Positions 36,813 through 47,930 of a DNA stretch of 64,000 bases are shown in pieces. The position numbers and the translations under genes are program-made. Origin of the DNA: Alnus glutinosa (lineage: Eukaryota; Streptophyta; Magnoliopsida; Fagales; Betulaceae). Every line of letters starts with the position of its first letter. The first letter of the stretch is position 1. The notes below the pieces were generated by a model, which made no database searches, was not told the origin of the DNA, and saw only the letters and a program-made list of their open reading frames with translations. Location: the NCBI RefSeq assembly GCF_958979055.1, contig NC_084899.1, positions 4,277,001 to 4,341,000 on the forward strand. The letters run 5' to 3'.

Positions 36813-37150
36813 CGGTGGCCGGCCACCCTCATTTTAGTCAAAGGGGGCGACTGATCCATCCCAAACCAGTTTGGGGTGGCGAAATGATGAGTGCAAAATA
36901 TTAAATATTTAAAACGCTTAATTTACATTAATTAATTATTTAGCTGTGTTTTAATCTAATAATTTTTGTTAATTTTAGTGTTTTGCAAGTTATTGAAAGA
37001 AAATAACGGTATTTTTGTTCAAATGAAATGATTTGGATTTTACCATTTATTCTCACTATACCAACTGAATAATATTTTAGAAATAACATAAATTCTGATA
37101 TACCAAAATCACAACCATTTAATTGGAAAATGTACGAATGTCTTAGGAAT

Positions 37151-38294
37151 GGATCCGGCTTGTTTTAACTACAGCACACATGCTGTTAAAAAATGAAGGG
37201 TTGAGCTTTAATCTCTCGCTACTCTCTTCCTTCTCTCCACGTTCATTTTTTTTTGTTCCCTTTGGCTCAAGTCTACTCCCTTTTCTAGTGTAAAAGAATT
37301 CTCGCTACTCTCTCCCTTCTCTCGTTTTCTCTGATTCCCATTCACCCATCTCAACTCATAATCTTCTTTCTCTTCCTCCCTTGATTCTCAGCGTACCATC
37401 AGCTCACTCTTGTTCTCTTCCCTTTCTCTTTTTTTCTTTCTTCTCTGTGTTTTCTTCGACATTTCTTTCCACTTTGTTTCTCTCTCTAAATTTTTCTCTT
37501 AAATTATTTGATATAATTGACTGAGAAATCTAGAAAAGAAAAATCCCTTGTTCAGCTCAAAAGAAAACAAAACCCAATATTAGTAAAAGAATTTCATAAT
37601 AAAACCTGCAATAACCGACCAAAAGAATAAGACAACTATTGAAGTGAAGGAGTTGTGCAACAAAGTTACCGAGACGAAGATAGTCAATTCGACAAATTTC
37701 GAATCTAAACCACACAGAATTTTGTCCAAATACCCCAAACCCCATGTAGCCCATTCCCAAATGCCTAATCTTAAAAAAAATAAATAAATAAATCAATTAG
37801 ATTGCGCCAAATTTGTGCCAAAATACGAACCCAAAACAACGCTTTCCCTATGCAATCCTCAAGTTTTGAAGCTCTCTCACATGTGTAATTCATCACTCCA
37901 CAAAAAGGAGAGAAATGTCGAAGAAAACACAAATAAGAAAGAAAGCGAGAGGTAAGAGCATAAATTGAGAGGACGAGAAGAGGAGTAGGTTATGGGTGTA
38001 CACTAAGAATGAAGGGAGGAAGATGAAGAAGACCATAAGTTGAGTGGGTGAATGTGAATCAGATAAATCAAGAGAAGGGAGAGAGTAGCGATAGGTTTTT
38101 ACAGAAGATGTTTACAATAGAAAATGGAGTGTTACGTTGAAGTAGATTTGAGCTAAGGGAAAAAAAAAAAAAAAAAAAAAAAAATGAAAGAGGAGAAAAG
38201 GGAGAAAGTAGCGAAAGATTAGATTAAATCTCAACCCTTCATTTTTTAACAGCATGTGTGCTGTAGTTTTAACTACAGCATACAAGCCGGATCC
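37151..38294. mobile_element. Long-TIR Mutator-like foldback element
   Basis: The element begins GGATCCGGCTTG and ends CAAGCCGGATCC, with inverted arms of roughly 400 bp each that stay alignable through TCTCGCTACTCTC and TTTTCTTCGACATTTCT-type sequence. It is flanked by a 9-bp duplication, CTTAGGAAT (37142-37150) and CTTAAGAAT (38295-38303), with one mismatch. This fits the Mutator superfamily. Duplication copy 1 shows the unoccupied sequence at about 30489-30500. No transposase is seen. Confidence 0.85.
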
Positions 38295-38363
38295 CTTAAG
38301 AATTGTACATACTCTTGATCGAGTAAATTAAAAGGCAATAAATTTCGTGCTTCAATTTCAATC

Positions 38364-38371
38364 TATAAATA
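38364..38371 (+). promoter_or_regulatory. TATA box of defensin-like gene 2
   Basis: TATAAATA upstream of the ATG at 38477, at the position matching the paralogous gene. About 25 extra bases lie between TATA box and ATG compared with copy 1. Confidence 0.7.
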
Positions 38372-38476
38372 CGACGAGGCACAAAAACTCACGTACCACA
38401 CTACTTGTCAAACAAAAAGCATACCTCATTGTTTATGCGTACTTTTATCATATAGAAAGAAAAGAAGAAGAAAACC

Positions 38477-38879
38477 ATGAAAAGCGTCATCGTTTTTGTC
38501 ATACTTTTGTTCTTTCTCTTCGTTGTTAATGGTAAATCTTCTTCTTAATTAATTAATTACCATGAAAAATAATAAATAATATTTGTGTTATTCGTAATTA
38601 CCATGCATGAAAAATATATAGTTAGTTTAAATATTATATGTTGTTCAAACATTTAATGTATATCTTCACCGTAGATGACATTTTTGGATGAATGTAGGTG
38701 AGAAGTTAGAAGAGACAAATGGCGTTGGGATGTGTCAAAATGCATTATATGGAGGAGGAAATTGCCAGGTTAAGCCTTGCGACGCTGGTTGTAAGCAAAA
38801 ATTTGGCTCACAATCGTATGGGTTGTGCTTTTTCTACCAAAAACCAAATGACACTTGTGTATGCCGTCATCCTTGCTAG
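38477..38879 (+). CDS. Secreted defensin-like cysteine-rich peptide, copy 2
   Basis: Exons 38477-38531 and 38698-38879 encode 78 residues. The signal peptide MKSVIVFVILLFFLFVVNG differs from copy 1 at about six positions. The mature part differs at only one residue (TN for TI before GVGMCQ) and keeps all eight cysteines. The intron position and phase are identical to copy 1. The coding exon 2 differs from copy 1 at about 3 of 182 bases, fewer than the flanks. Expression cannot be judged; the promoter region now has a 1.1-kb Mutator-like insertion ending ~180 bp upstream of the ATG. Confidence 0.88.
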
Positions 38880-39404
38880 ATTAGTAGATCGTTTAATTTC
38901 CACCTCCTACAAAGGTGCTACAATGGTTCCACCTCATCTTGGACTAACACATCAATAATGTAGCACTCCATGCATTAATAAGAGCTCAAGTAATGCTTAA
39001 TAATTTTATCTCTCTCTTAAATTTTCCAACTATTCGGCTCGAGATCTTATTACTGAGGTATATGGATCAGAATTAGCTCAACGAATTGCAGCCTAGCTAC
39101 CCGAACAACTTGAGACATGGCACCATCAATTCCTCGTCCAAATTAAGAATAATTTGGATAGACAATTGTAAAGAATTCTGGTCCAACAACATTTATCTTA
39201 AATAATCTTAATATTTCTTGTCACCGTTGCAATAGAATTATTAGGACCATGATCTTTTCAAGGAATATCCAAATAATAATATAGACATCATTTATATTTA
39301 ATTTGACTTTCTTTTGTTAAAATGGTCGACCCATGGTAAGGATAAGCATTAATCCAAGTCAAAATTAATGGCACGTGTACTTTAATTTGCGCCATATACA
39401 TTGA

Positions 39405-40293
39405 AGAAAGAGGGTATTGCCTACACTTGTTTCATGTCTGACTGAAGAAACTTTAAGTCATATTTTTCTTGAATGTGATTTAGCTATTTTCCTTTGGAGT
39501 TCCTCTCCTTGGCCAAATTGTTATGCTGGTTTTTCTAATCGTCCCATTTCTGATTGGGTGTTGGCTATTCTTTTTCCTTGTGAAAAACTAGCCATTCCTA
39601 AACATGATGCTAGACGATTTCAGTTATTTGCTTCCATTGCTATGGATCTTATTTGGTTTTCTAGAAATAAGTTGATTCATGATGCTGTGTTTCCTTCTGC
39701 TGCTAAGGTTTTGCATCAGATTTTGTTTAACATGGATAAGCATATTTTGGCTTGGAAGGATAGGTCTTCTCCTTCCCTTTGGTTTCCTCCATTACTTGGC
39801 TCTTTTAAAGGGAATTTTGATGTTACAATTAGGGGCTCTTTTTCTGTTGCAGCTGCTACCATTTCTGATTCCTCTGGTTCCATTATTTTGGCAGCAACTC
39901 AACATCTTTATTCCTCTGATGTTCTTTTGGGTGAAGCTACTGCAGTGTTACTGGCTACCCGGTTAGCTGCTACCTTGGGTCATGTTGACTTTACTCTGGA
40001 AGGAGATTCTTTGTTGGTGACCTTAGCTATTAATAGTCCTTCGATCTTTTCTTCTTGGTGCTTTTGTAATATTGTTTCAGACATTAGTGTTTTTCTTTCT
40101 TCCTTTTAAAGCTGGAAGGCTTTGAAGGTGTCACGTAGTGCCAACTTTAGGGCACATGCTTTAGGTAAGTGGGCCGCTACCAATCATGTTTTTGGTAGCA
40201 TTCCCAAGGGTTCCCCCATTCTCTCTTCCATTCGGATCCAGAGTGGTAAGGACCCTCCCTTGTAACCTCTTTCCCTATTTTATTTAGAAAAAA

Positions 40294-40325
<32 letters not shown>

Positions 40326-40340
40326 AGAAAAAAAAGAAGA
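39405..40340 (+). mobile_element. 5'-truncated L1-type LINE: zf-RVT and RNase H end with poly(A) tail
   Basis: The reading frame from 39417 begins within a zf-RVT zinc-binding region (CLTEETLSHIFLEC). It continues into an RNase H-like RVT_3 domain (KGNFDVTIRGSFSVAAA, then GEATAVLLATRL and FTLEGDSLLV). A TAA stop at 40107-40109 interrupts it, and the frame continues as SRSANFRAHALGKWAA, the usual C-terminus, so the copy is dead. The sequence ends in a long A-rich tail (40289-40336). Endonuclease and reverse transcriptase are absent through 5' truncation, as is common for LINEs. Confidence 0.9.
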
Positions 40341-40683
40341 AGGTCATGATCATCACATTTCCAAATATTCCATGTAAAAACCGTAACAAATTAACGTCAA
40401 TGCTATTCAAGTTCTCCAAACTTGTCCACTTGTACTAACGTTCTCCAAAGTTCTCTAAAGATAAGTTTAGGGCCGCTAAAAGAAATGTTATCATTTGTAA
40501 GACTTGGGGCTTAGAATGAGTGTTAGTTTGATTTTTGTAGTGTACGTGGGTATTCCCTCTTGTGCTTTTTTGTTGGCTTCGATCTATTGATGAGTTTGTA
40601 TAGGGGTATTTGGCTTTAACTCTGCTAAGGTTTCTTGTAAATAGATACATTGTGGATAATGAAAGTTATACATTCATCAAAGA

Positions 40684-41210
40684 AAACAACATAGGGAAAT
40701 TATAAAATACTTTTTTGAGTAGACATCTCATTTCAATTTACTCATTGGTTTAAAAACTCACTCTTTAAAGTTTTTGAAAATTTTCATTTATGACATTCCG
40801 TCCAAAAGCATTTATAATTGCTGACGTTAATGACATGCCAGCATTTTTGCTATGTTAGTTTAAAAAATTATTTTATTAAAAGGTCGAAATATAAAAAAAA
40901 AAAGATAAGAGGTGGTCTTGCCACCTCACCACCCCCGCAAGGGTTGTCGCGTGAGCCATCCCTATGCTTCGGGTGGCCAAGCAAGCCAAACCTTTGTTTA
41001 GGATGGCCGCATAAGCCACCCCTGCTTGAGGTGGCTCACGCGTTCACCCTCAAGCAGTGCAGGACAATGGGTGGCTACCTGCTTCCTTGCAGGTATTTCT
41101 CCCTCTCTTTTTTTTCAAGATTTTAATTTTTTTTAATAAAATAAAAAATATTTTTAAAAAATTTATGTGGCAAAAATTTTGAATGCCATATATATATATA
41201 TATTAACTCA
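40684..41210. mobile_element. Degraded foldback element with GGTGGC core
   Basis: A GC-rich core (about 40908-41090) with repeated GGTGGC/GCCACC motifs sits between AT-rich arms. The inner left arm (GCATTTTTGCTATGTTAGTTT) loosely matches the complement of the right side (ATGTGGCAAAAATTTTGAATGCC), beyond which a (TA)n run ends the similarity. It shares the core style of the elements at 1935, 4714 and 35845. Confidence 0.5.
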
Positions 41211-41976
41211 TAAAATTATGAAATCAACTACAACTCACAAAATCAACCTAAACGTTTTTCTATACCCTTAATTTCTAGTAAATTTGTTGGCAATGCTCAA
41301 AACCGTCCGAGAAGCCAATAAGACTCCGTAACCCAGACTTTTTTGGGCTCCAGTCAATTTTTTAGGAGTAACTTGGAGGCTTTAATAATATGTGTGTGTG
41401 TATATATATATATATATGAATGACTGATTTTTTGTGGAAAAGCATATGGGAAAAACAATTTGCGTATGAATTTGTACCGAAAGCAAAAACAAGAACAAAC
41501 CCATCAAAATTTGCTTCCAAATGAGGCCAAAAGCTCTAAAATTTTATTATGAGCACAAGATACAAAAGTTAGGCATGTCAATTCATGATGTTGGGGTGTC
41601 ATTTGCACCGCTTGTTGAATCTACCACTCTATGGTAGCACATAGACAAAAATAAAATGGCCAATAATACCAATCAAGCTCTTTTTTATGCTACAATTTCT
41701 CTTTCGAGGATATACTAATAAAGTATATGGGATATTTTAAGAAGTGAACATATTTCTTAGTAGCAGGGGCCTAGAAAAAAAATAGAAAAAGTGACTTCAT
41801 TATATTTCTGACAAGGAACAGGACCTATATATCACAAGAATATATTTTTTAATTATGAAGATAATTCTAAAAAGATAGATTGCCTATCTTTACTTCAATC
41901 TCTGGCAATATACGATCAATGGGACTAACTCGAACTCGTTGGTAAAATAAGAATAGCCCCTACATTCAAAGCTCCC

Positions 41977-42270
41977 TTAGAGATCAATTCCTTCCACAAC
42001 CTGTTAGAAGTAGGGATTCATGGTTATAACCACAAAGACTTTAATAACTAGAGCAAGGGAAGTAAAACTAGCTAGATTTCTAACTAAAAGAAAGAAAACC
42101 TAGTTACCTTGTAGTTATAAAGAATAATCTCATCGTTTTTTTTATGTTTATCATTCAAATCTTCCATAATGAAATCATTCTGAATTGGTTGAGGCAGCTA
42201 CATAAAGTACAAGAAAAGCTTCATATTAGATAACAATGAAAAAATAACAATATAAAACAACTAAAAAATT

Positions 42271-42308
<38 letters not shown>

Positions 42309-44986
42309 GATCGGAGATTATTGGGAATCAATATGCAAAACCGAAAAGGGAAAAAAAAAATTACTTGTTTCCGCTGTATTATGTAAAGATCAGGTTTTTT
42401 CTCAACGAGTATACCTTTTTTCAGGAACTCCTTCAATGTTACTGAAAACCACTCAAACAATATTAAAAAGAAAAAAGAAAGTACTTTCTTTCACATGAGA
42501 ATCTTGAATTCCATCTTTGTTTATAATTTGATCGAATTACCTTCTATTTCCTCCTGCAGTTCAAAAAGTATAACATGATATTAACTCATTAAACAAGTCT
42601 CTCTTTAAACTTGAAAAAAAAGTAACTAAGAACAGTAAAAAGAAACTCAATCAAAAAGGATATGTTCAACTTTACCACACATTTGCAATTGACTTCATTA
42701 AGGATATCTATAAGTTGAAAGTCGTCAATTGTTCTCATGTGAAACCATCCCATAATGGTACTCTTTATATCCTAAACCATAATAAAAATCCAAAATTGTA
42801 CCACAAGATCAGTTTTCTCCTATAATGCAAATGAAAGACAGTGAATAAAATGAGTATATATGTTACTGTAGCATTTTACCTTCCCTATATAATTTTTACG
42901 GGGTCCAAACTTAAGTCGACGAATGCAAATCCCTGGAGCATAATAGCTCAAAACCTACAAAGGTAATAACATAAACAATAATCAAGTACGTAATAGATTC
43001 CCGTAAGTTTCTATCTTTTGTATAAATTTACCCTTTAAGTTATTCATCTCACCCGTAGTGTTAGAACAAGACTTTCAAATCGTATTGCGCCTAGATGATA
43101 AAAGAAATGTGAAGGATGAGACGTAATCGTCAAATCTTCTGATGAACATGATTCGAACATATCATTTGGTAGTAACTACAAGAAACATTAATGGTAACCA
43201 CAGGTAATATTCACAATGCCAAAAATGTATAACACTAGATTTCGCATTAGCTATAGATACCTTGATCTCATCTTCAAACTGCAAGTACATAACGATAGTC
43301 CGCTGAATAAATCAAACATTAATGTTATAGAAGTGCTAAAAACTATAATATGTAGCAAATTGATTTGAACAATAATTTTTTGAGCTTACTGGGACTGGAA
43401 TAGGTTTCAAATGTTCCAAAATATCAATTAACATATGTATAACTTGATCTTGAGTAGGATATGAGACTTTGTTGTCAGCAGGAGTTATTGACACTATGTC
43501 AAGACAAAAGTAAGAATTCAATTGAACTTTCCACACTTTTTCTAATTAAAAAAAAAAAAAAAAAAAGGACTGATTAAGTATACTCAAATATCTTTCTACT
43601 AATCGCACTCCCTTCCTTGTAGAAATCTCAAATATGATTTCTCTTGGAACCATCTCCTTACTCAGTGCTGTGAGAAAATAGAAAAAAACACATAATCAAT
43701 TAAAATGTTTTTTAGAAACAAATCCGTGCTCTTTTATCTCATATCAAATGAATAAAACACAAAACAATATTGAATTGAAATATTTAAAAAAGTAATAAAT
43801 TAAAAAAAGCAAAAAACAAAAAAAAAAGGTTGGCTCACATACCCATATTAATCCAACACAGGATTTTTTGTGCGAATCCGTCTTCATCTGACAAGAGATA
43901 CTTGAGACGCTCTAAGGAAATGCTGGTTGTTTTAGACAAATAAGGTTTAAAGGGCCCAAACATTTGGTCCCAAGTAAAGCGACATAGCTTAGGATCTAAT
44001 TCTGTGGCACAAATATCATTTTTGTACATTCTCACAGATTCCATCAAAGAGTTGGAAAATACATTAGCTCGTCGATGTGTCCAATAGACTTGGATACACT
44101 TCTCGTCAATGATTTGCTTACAACGTTCAATAATGTTCCGTAATTCCTTTGAAGTTATTGTATATACCGGATCTACAAGCTTTTGATACAATGCGACACA
44201 ACCAAGTTGAACCACAACAGGTAGCCATTCTCTTTCCTGTAAGTCAAATAAAGCTAATTCGAGTACTCTTGCCTCAGCCTCCACTATATTAGGTTTTTCA
44301 TTTTTTGCCCCAGCCTTTCTCATCGTGCAATTTTCAATTTTTAAAGCTTTTGCACGTCGTAAAAGATGTATGCCACGATGGTCAAAGATGGCATATCCCA
44401 TGAAAACGTGTTGTTCTGAAATACTTGCATGTGTGTTAAGTTTAAATTTTTGCGTCATTGTTGGAGGTGACCATCTTACAAATTTAACTTTGGAAGGACG
44501 TTCTGAAAATAAATAAATCAATAAATAAATAATAATTATTGTACTCAAATTATGAAGAAATAGGAGATCCAATTTGCATTTTTCAAATAAAGATATCAAA
44601 CAACACATTGCATATTTTTTTTTTATCCTTTTTTGCGCCAATGTAAAGAAATTTAATTTTCTGAAAGGAAAATATTGCTACAAAAAATTAAAGTGGGAAA
44701 TTTTTAGAAGGACGGACAAATAATTAGTTGTAGTTAATGTATTGTTGGATCAACTTCCCAAACAATCTGTCTTATACCAACTTCTTGTCATAACCGTAGC
44801 CTATAAATCTCTTTGGAAAACGATAAATTATACCTGACGGAAGTATGGAGTCTCTTTTAAGGCTGTTGTTTGCCAGTGCCTTTCTGTAATGAAATGCTGT
44901 TGCAATGACTGTCTGGATGAATCGGCTAACCCTGTGAATCTGTTTTAGTGTTAAAAACAAAAAAACATTGTACGACGTTAAATCTT
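41977..44986 (-). CDS. ASY1/HOP1-like HORMA protein with an inserted RNase H-like domain, copy A
   Basis: Twelve coding exons with GT-AG borders: 44834-44986, 43843-44502, 43584-43667, 43390-43493, 43261-43302, 43053-43175, 42880-42954, 42676-42771, 42541-42553 (13-nt microexon), 42365-42441, 42108-42197, 41977-42000. All phases agree and no stop intervenes; at least 512 residues. First coding exon unresolved. HORMA pieces match Arabidopsis ASY1 as I remember it: FGPFKPYLSKT then DEDGFAQKILCWINM, SITPADNK, RTIVMYLQFEDEIK (ASY1 RTIVMKLLYYDD), FESCSSEDL, FESLVLTLR. Next comes a winged-helix-like part (IDILNEVNC...LKKGILVEKKPDLYIIQR). Between the first HORMA helix (FIQTVIATAFHYRKAL) and FGPFKPYL lies an RVT_3 RNase H-like domain: RWSPPTMTQKFKLNTHAS, IFDHRGIHLL, VEAEARVLELALFDL, VYWTHRRANVFSNSL. 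ASY1 acts on meiotic chromosome axes. This gene's function is unknown. Confidence 0.82.
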
Positions 44987-44999
44987 CTGCAGAGCTCAA

Positions 45000-45745
45000 T
45001 TGAAAACATTTATAGAATGATGCGTATGGGGTATCACTATATTTACACCAATAAGAAGTACAACGAGAAGAACTCAATCGAAAACACAGAATGACATGTT
45101 GAAAGGTTTGATTTGAGTTGGGTTTTTCCAAAGGGAAAATCTTAATCTGCAAAAAGGGGACAAATTTGAAGCAATCGGCGTTACGTTTGTGAAGAAACTG
45201 TTTGAGTACGACGGTTAATAGACTCATGAATTTTATTAAAAGGAATAGTACCCAAAAAACGACGATTAGGCGCCGGGCAGAGAATCAAATACCTCCTCTT
45301 TCATGTTGGTTCTGGGGAGCCGTCGAGGTTCGTTTTCTGAAGCAAATTACTGAAATTAGGTTTTGGTATTTCAAGGCATTTTTTTGCCTTGCAGTTTTTT
45401 CCTTTTTTAAGGGAGAAATTGTAGGGATACCACTTGCCCCGTCGAAACAAAACCACACAGTCACGCGGGCGATCAATTTTTTTTTTATTTTATATATATA
45501 TATTTGATATTTTCGTTCTCCAAATTTTTTTTTTTAAAAAAAAAATACATAAAGATCAAGGTGACCAAATTTAATTTATTTTTTTAAAAAAAAATATATA
45601 TTGTTTTTTTATAATAAAGTTTCTTGTTTTTTTGAGAAATTAAAAGTTTTCGGTAATGAAAGGACCTTTATGCCCTTCAAACTTTTCTAAAATTCCAAAA
45701 GTACCATTCATTTTTTTTTTTTTTTACAAAGTGACCCACGTGTTA
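45000..45745. other. 5' region of HORMA copy A; candidate first exons; no other gene
   Basis: The segment about 45000-45340 is conserved with 61010-61290 upstream of copy B, including ATGAAAGAGGAG|GTATTT (near 45300) and a frame starting MSLLTVVLKQFLHKRNAD (ATG at 45227-45225). Either could belong to the 5' exon or UTR, but neither joins the next exon in phase with certainty. The rest is AT-rich with T/A tracts. Confidence 0.45.
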
Positions 45746-45811
45746 GCCTTTCCAAGAGAAATCATATTTGGGATTTAATTTCTATGGCGAAGGGGTTGTG
45801 AGTAGTAGTAG

Positions 45812-45867
<56 letters not shown>

Positions 45868-46021
45868 GACATGTCCACACAAGAGAAGAAAAGGAAAGGA
45901 AATTTGAATTAATGACCTTCGCTTCATGAAATGTGATGACTATATATATATATATTTTGACATGTCCACATAAAAGAATGAAAGGAAATTTGAACTAATA
46001 ACCTTCGCTTCATGAAATGTG

Positions 46022-46057
<36 letters not shown>

Positions 46058-47084
46058 ACATGTCCACACAAGAGAAGGAAAGGAAATTTGAATTAATAAC
46101 CTTCGCTTCATGAAATGTAATCACTAGCTGATTGAGCTACCATTTAGAGATTAGGAGAAAGATGTTTGCGTATGCTTACTCATATTGTGTCCTTTTTTTT
46201 TTTTAAAACAAAAAAGAAAATAGTTAAAGAGAGGAAGTTCTATTGAATTCTTACTTTTGTCTTGTTGCAGTGTCAATAACTCCGGCCAACAACAAAGCCT
46301 CATATTCTACTCAAAATCAAGTCCTACATATTTTGATTGATATTTTGGAACATTTGGAACCTATTCCAATCCCAATAAGCTTGAAAAATTATTGTTGAAA
46401 TCAATTTGCTACATATTATAGTTTTTAGTGCTTGTATAACATTAATGTTTGATTTATTTAGCGGACTATAATTATGTACTTGCAGTTTGAAGCTGAGATC
46501 AAGGTATGTAAAACTCATGTGTTTGTTTTTTTAGATTCTTTAAGTTGCATGCTGATGTCCTACATTGTTATTTATTTGGTAAAATGTAAAAATTAATCCA
46601 ATGATTATGAAGAAGAGAGCTAGCTAATTAGAAGACTTTGGTGAGAGCGACGGTTGTACAAAAAAACTGTAGTTTTATGCATTTTTATGGTAGTTGGTCA
46701 CTTAAAAATGCTAAACATTGGAAATATGGATCATTTTTGACATTATAAATATTACCTGTGGCCACCATTGTTTCTTGCAGTTACTGTCAACTGATTTGTT
46801 TGAATCATGTTCATCAGAAGATTTGACGATTAGGTCCTATCCTCCAACTTTCTACTATCAGCTAGGTGCAATACGGTTAGGAAGTCTTGTTGTAACACTA
46901 CCAGTGAGATGAATAACTAAAAGTGGAAATTTATACAAAAGATAAAAACTTAGGGGAATCTATTACTTGTTGCATAATCTGATTAATGTTTAGGTTCTTA
47001 CCTTTGTGGGTTTTGAGCTATTTTGCTTTGGGTCTTTCCATTCATCCGCTTAATTTTGGACCCCGTAACATTTTTATGGGGAAG
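45746..47084 (+). pseudogene. Degraded, inverted third copy of the HORMA gene
   Basis: Recognisable exon equivalents lie on the plus strand: about 45746-45795 (CCAAGAGAAATCATATTTG), 46271-46374 (SITPANNKASYSTQ), 46462-46503 (RTIIMYLQFEAEIK), 46781-46903 (LLSTDLFESCSSEDL) and 47010-47084 (HPLNFGPRN). It is broken. The donor after 46374 reads AT instead of GT, the acceptor before 47010 reads GG instead of AG, the RNase H exon and everything after exon 7 are missing, and a (TA)n/tandem array interrupts the first intron. Its introns match copy B (59.0-59.2 kb) better than copy A. Confidence 0.85.
45866..46130. repeat. Three tandem ~90-bp units separated by (TA)n spacers
   Basis: Units starting near 45866, 45957 and 46055 each read TTTGACATGTCCACA, then a GAAAGGAAATTTGAA stretch, then CCTTCGCTTCATGAAATGT. 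A TA run precedes each. It lies within an intron of the HORMA pseudogene. Confidence 0.88.
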
Positions 47085-47189
47085 GTAAAATGCTACTATA
47101 ACTCATTTTGTTCATTTACTGTGCAATAATTTTAAATTCAAATTATGACCTGATATAATAATCTTTCAGTTGCATTTGGACAACACTAA

Positions 47190-47930
47190 TCTTGTGGTAC
47201 AATGTTGAATATTTATTATTGTTTGGGATAAATTCTACTCAACCCGATTCAAGGAGGAGATGGACATTTAACAACTACTTCAGATAAATCAGAAAATTGG
47301 GATAGGACTCATGGTCCAATCAAATAAGAAGAATTATCAGATCATAAGTCTAAGAAGATATCCAATTGGAAGTCTAATAAATGATTAAAGTCCAATTAGA
47401 ACTCTGACAGCAATTCTAGATTAACAAGGAGCAGGAGTCCTAATCCAGATTTGACTCCACTTCTTTGCCTATAAATAGGCCTATACCCCAGGTATAAACT
47501 AAGACTCAGTTTTTATGCATAAAGCATTATTTTTCTTACATAAGCTAATTTAGGCATCGGAGCGGGACCCCCGGAAAGGTCCCTAGTTTTTGTTGTTTTG
47601 CAGAATTATTGAGAAGCGTGAAGAACATCAGAAGAACGTGCAGATTCACACCATACCGAAAACTGTACCAATAGTTTGGCGCCATCTGTGGGAAACGATT
47701 ATTCGTTCCTCATAAAAGAAAAAGAAGATCTAGCATGGTAGTGAACACACGTTCCGGAAGCCAGACCAACCGAGAGCCCATAGTCTGAATGGAGCCAGTT
47801 ATTCAGAATAATCCGTAGCCTCCACCGAACCCTCCCCCGGGAGGTGGAGATCAAGATCGCATAGCAGCAGATACTGAGATTTATGCTTTTCGCGCATTTA
47901 CTGATGCACAGGTAATGCACATTGTTACTG
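47190..47930 (+). mobile_element. LTR retrotransposon fragment, Ty3/Gypsy-like (fossil)
   Basis: An LTR-like stretch contains a TATA box region (CCTATAAATAGG near 47468). It is followed by TGGCGCCATCTGTGGGAA (about 47679-47696), the usual junction and primer-binding area of plant Gypsy-type elements, and by a gag start (MVVNTRSGSQTNREP). Only this end is present; the element is a broken fossil. The exact outer border is not resolved. Confidence 0.7.

Larger units (their letters stand above)
36427..40385. repeat. Segmental duplication, copy 2 (defensin-like gene 2 and flanks)
   Basis: Partner of copy 1. It preserves the pre-Helitron junction GAAA|TAGGTAG at 36527|36528. It has its own later insertions: a ~360-bp AT-rich block at about 36656-37018 containing a (TA)n run, the Mutator-like element 37151-38294, and the LINE tail 39405-40340. 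Confidence 0.85.

Noticed and set aside
45866-46130. CRISPR-like array (regular repeats with spacers)
   Set aside because: Spacers are only (TA)n, there are only three units, and the context is plant nuclear DNA.
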